Of a stretch of 7,766 bases of DNA, positions 5,749 to 7,766 are shown piece after piece (positions within the stretch are counted from its first letter, which is position 1; every line of letters begins with the position of its first letter). This stretch comes from Campylobacterota bacterium. GTDB taxonomy: Bacteria > Campylobacterota > Campylobacteria > Campylobacterales > JAADDG01. The translations under genes were made by a program, and so were the position numbers. Location: the NCBI GenBank assembly GCA_013154075.1, contig JAADDG010000073.1, forward strand, positions 1 to 7,766, in the 5' to 3' direction. Below the pieces are notes generated by a model. It was not told the DNA's origin and searched no databases. It worked only from the letters and a program-made list of their open reading frames with translations.

Positions 5749-7623
5749 CTATCTGTTTTTGAATGTGTCGGAGAGGTTGTCGAAAGTATTTTTGTTATTG
5801 GCGGCAAATTTAATATTTTCATTTTTTCTGGATTTTAAGACAAGAAGTTGAATTTTATCGTAATTGTATATATCGTCGTAGAGTATTATTCTACCTTTTT
5901 CATCGGCTTTGGCGGTTAAATAATTTATTATGATAGGAATTCTTCTTTTTAAAATTATCGTATCGTGTTTGCCCGAGTCTATTATCTCTTTTACTTTAAA
6001 AAAGCTTCTTCCCTCTCTTTCCACTATATATTTTAGAAGTTTCATGGGCTTTTGAAGTCTGATACATCCGGAGCTAAAATATCTCTTTTTTCTTCTAAAG
6101 AGCGATTTGTTCGGAGTGTCATGCATAAATACGGCAAAAGGATTGGAGAATTGAAATTTCACCTTTCCAAGAGGGTTGTAAATACCGGGATCCTGAACGA
6201 AAACGAAAGGGATTTTATCCTCTTCGCTAAATTGATACCAATCTATTTGGGTTACGTCCACCTCTTTTTTCAGCTTCCAGCTATTATATACGTGAATATT
6301 TTTGGAGATAAAAGATTCGGGATTGTTTTTTAGTTTTTTTAAAATATCTTTTTGAACTATCGTTTTTGGAACGTACCAGTAGGGATTTAGGACTATCGAA
6401 GATATCTGGCTATTGAATATAGGGGTCGGACGCTCCTTTTTGCCCACTATGACCGGGATCGATAGGATTGTTTTTCCTCTGTTTTTCAGTTTCATCATAA
6501 ATGATGGTATGTTTATATCTATGTATGGATCGGATACCTTTTTGGGCATCCATCTGTATCTCTCCATACTTAGTTCTATTTTGTCTATCAGTTTTTCTAC
6601 GGGAATGTTCATGGCTTTTATGGTTCTTTTGCCTATTTTTCCGCTTGGAAATATAGAAAATCTTCTTTGAAAATCTTTTACGGCAAGAAGGAGTTTTCTA
6701 TCGTAAACTTCGGGATCTATCAAATTTTCGTCGGATAGTCCCAATCTTCTTCTAATGAGAGGAATTCTTTTATCTTTATCCTTATATCTTATCACTCTTC
6801 CGTAGGGTATCTTTTCGAATCCTCCTTTTTGCTCTATCTCTTTATAGTAGGATAGGGCCTTTTGAAGATTTTTGTAATCTTTATAGTGAGGAATTAGATC
6901 CTCTATCGATTTTTTTACGCTATCTTTTTGTAGATTATTGAAAGCATATTTTACGATATCGAAATTTTTCTTTCCCGCTCTAAGCCATTCGAATTTCTCT
7001 TTTTTTCTGCGTATTAGGCTAACGACTCTATTCCAATCGCTGATACCGTAATATAGATCGTTAATCAAAGAGAGATAGGCATCGCTAAATAGTAGTTCGA
7101 GTTTTTCTATCAATCTCTCTTTTTCATATTCCGATTTGAACTCTTTATCAAGCAGTTTTTTAGTAAGAGAGAATATCTCCTCTTTGTGGTAAAATGAGGG
7201 ATCGAGCCCGTTTTTTTGACTATTTTTTATCTCTATAATGATCTCTAAAGCTCTTTTGTTGAAAGAGAGATCCGGATTAAACCAGATATATTTTTCTCCC
7301 TCTTTTAGGAAAGTAGTTTTAAGATCTATTATTCTATTTTCGTTTCTTAGTCCGGTTTCAAATATCAAAGTGGGATCTATTTGAAAAGTTAGATTCTCTT
7401 TTGAAGAATTTTCATCTTTTGAAGAGTTTTCGTCTATTTTACATAAAGGAAATTTTGAGCTTTTATTTGTGTCGTTTGTCGGTAGTAGTGTGGGTATGAC
7501 GGTTTGGTTTGTTTTAGTGGTTGTTGAGTTCGGTTCTTTGAACTGCTCTAAAATTACTATATTATCTTCTACGCCAAACAGATATGATAAAAATAGGATG
7601 GACAAAAGAGCTGTTTTTCTCAT
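5749..7623 (-). CDS. ldtD: YcbB/LdtD-type L,D-transpeptidase
   Basis: A 624-residue periplasmic enzyme (E. coli LdtD is 615) of the group that forms 3-3 peptidoglycan cross-links. A Sec signal is seen at 1-18 (MRKT then a hydrophobic core, likely cut near LFG). A Ser/Thr/Asn-rich linker follows (about 32-80), containing a DENSSK tandem repeat. Next come the scaffold-like region (about 88-260), a peptidoglycan-binding domain (about 285-340, VKDFQRRFSIFPSGKIGKRT) and the YkuD catalytic domain (about 365-560). The active site shows His501 (MHDTPNKSLF, 500-509) and Cys520 in SSGCIRL (517-523); the SSGC form is typical of the YcbB branch. NPYWYVP (413-419) starts the conserved catalytic-domain core. 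Only Cys61 and Cys520 are present. About 60 residues follow the catalytic domain with no clear motif. The ribosome site is weak (AAAGAAAG) and no convincing promoter was found in the 56 bp upstream, so it may be co-transcribed with the partial gene before it. The mepK-type gene follows. Confidence 0.95.
   Translation of the reverse strand: MRKTALLSILFLSYLFGVEDNIVILEQFKEPNSTTTKTNQTVIPTLLPTNDTNKSSKFPLCKIDENSSKDENSSKENLTFQIDPTLIFETGLRNENRIIDLKTTFLKEGEKYIWFNPDLSFNKRALEIIIEIKNSQKNGLDPSFYHKEEIFSLTKKLLDKEFKSEYEKERLIEKLELLFSDAYLSLINDLYYGISDWNRVVSLIRRKKEKFEWLRAGKKNFDIVKYAFNNLQKDSVKKSIEDLIPHYKDYKNLQKALSYYKEIEQKGGFEKIPYGRVIRYKDKDKRIPLIRRRLGLSDENLIDPEVYDRKLLLAVKDFQRRFSIFPSGKIGKRTIKAMNIPVEKLIDKIELSMERYRWMPKKVSDPYIDINIPSFMMKLKNRGKTILSIPVIVGKKERPTPIFNSQISSIVLNPYWYVPKTIVQKDILKKLKNNPESFISKNIHVYNSWKLKKEVDVTQIDWYQFSEEDKIPFVFVQDPGIYNPLGKVKFQFSNPFAVFMHDTPNKSLFRRKKRYFSSGCIRLQKPMKLLKYIVEREGRSFFKVKEIIDSGKHDTIILKRRIPIIINYLTAKADEKGRIILYDDIYNYDKIQLLVLKSRKNENIKFAANNKNTFDNLSDTFKNR
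7399..7434 (-). repeat. In-frame tandem 18-bp repeat in the LdtD linker
   Basis: Two 18-bp units (7399-7416 and 7417-7434) match at 16 of 18 positions and encode DENSSK twice (residues 64-75). The repeat lies in the flexible linker after the signal peptide, where length change should do little harm. Both differences (A/G at two sites) are silent. Confidence 0.8.
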
Positions 7624-7679
7624 ACCGACTTTCTTTATTCAAAAATTCTTCTCTATATCGTCTTATGTGAATATTTATT

Positions 7680-7766
7680 TTATCCAAATTTGTTTAAATT
7701 TACTTTTTTGCACTCTTTAATCGCCACGCCTTCTTTTAAAGAATCGTCTATTACCACTATTTTATC
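7680..7766 (-). CDS. C-terminal end of an unidentified protein (partial)
   Basis: The - strand is open from the window edge to a TAA at 7682-7680. This gives 28 residues that begin DKIVVIDDSLKEGVAIKE and end KVNLNKFG. The composition looks like real coding sequence (V/I/D/K-rich, with GGC and GCG codons outside the A/T background of the spacers), and the orientation and 56-bp gap fit a gene upstream of ldtD. The fragment is too short to name. A beta-strand then (D/E)-x-L-x-x-G pattern also occurs at the ends of some molybdopterin-binding subunits, but that is only a loose likeness. Confidence 0.55.
   Translation of the reverse strand, partial: DKIVVIDDSLKEGVAIKECKKVNLNKFG

Noticed and set aside
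6052..6670. Short + strand open frames inside the ldtD gene
   Set aside because: Shadows of the well-supported transpeptidase reading frame; no independent signals.
7624..7679. A promoter for ldtD in the short upstream spacer
   Set aside because: Only scattered A/T-rich matches were found and no -35/-10 pair with proper spacing, so I did not call one.

Overview
The window looks like ordinary chromosome from an AT-rich bacterium. Arg codons are almost all AGA, intergenic spacers are short and very AT-rich, and the A/T-rich promoters have clear TATAAT-type -10 boxes. These traits, plus a plant/Helicobacter-type class II DAHP synthase and Sec/Tat-exported cell-wall enzymes, suggest a Campylobacterota (epsilonproteobacterial) chromosome, possibly from a vent or sulfur-oxidising lineage. 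This placement is an inference from composition and gene families; no marker gene is present to prove it.

Layout. On the + strand, a promoter at 17-45 drives a class II DAHP synthase (72-1427), the entry enzyme of the shikimate pathway, which ends in a hairpin terminator. A 160-bp spacer with its own promoter leads to a 1143-residue exported mosaic protein (1588-5019). Its parts, in order, are a signal peptide, four DUF4214 repeats, a lamin-tail-like domain, a chitobiase/hexosaminidase C-terminal-like beta domain, a CotH-type kinase domain, an InlB-like beta repeat and a second lamin-tail domain. This is the most unusual gene in the window.

On the - strand and convergent with it, reading from the right edge, come the last 28 codons of an unidentified gene (7680-7766), a YcbB/LdtD-type L,D-transpeptidase (5749-7623) and a Tat-exported YcbK/MepK-type M15 peptidase (5030-5635). 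The two cell-wall genes are also neighbours in E. coli. One makes 3-3 peptidoglycan cross-links and the other cuts them, so they probably work as a synthesis/turnover pair. The 113-bp gap between them carries a likely promoter and three perfect inverted repeats, so the peptidase may be controlled separately.

The convergent stop codons (5019 and 5030) are 10 bp apart and lie inside one shared hairpin. No RNA genes, insertion sequences, CRISPR arrays or integration sites were seen. No stretch longer than 300 bases lacks a gene. I do not see a clear new multi-gene defence or metabolic system. The CotH mosaic protein and the regulatory spacer at 5636-5748 are the best leads.
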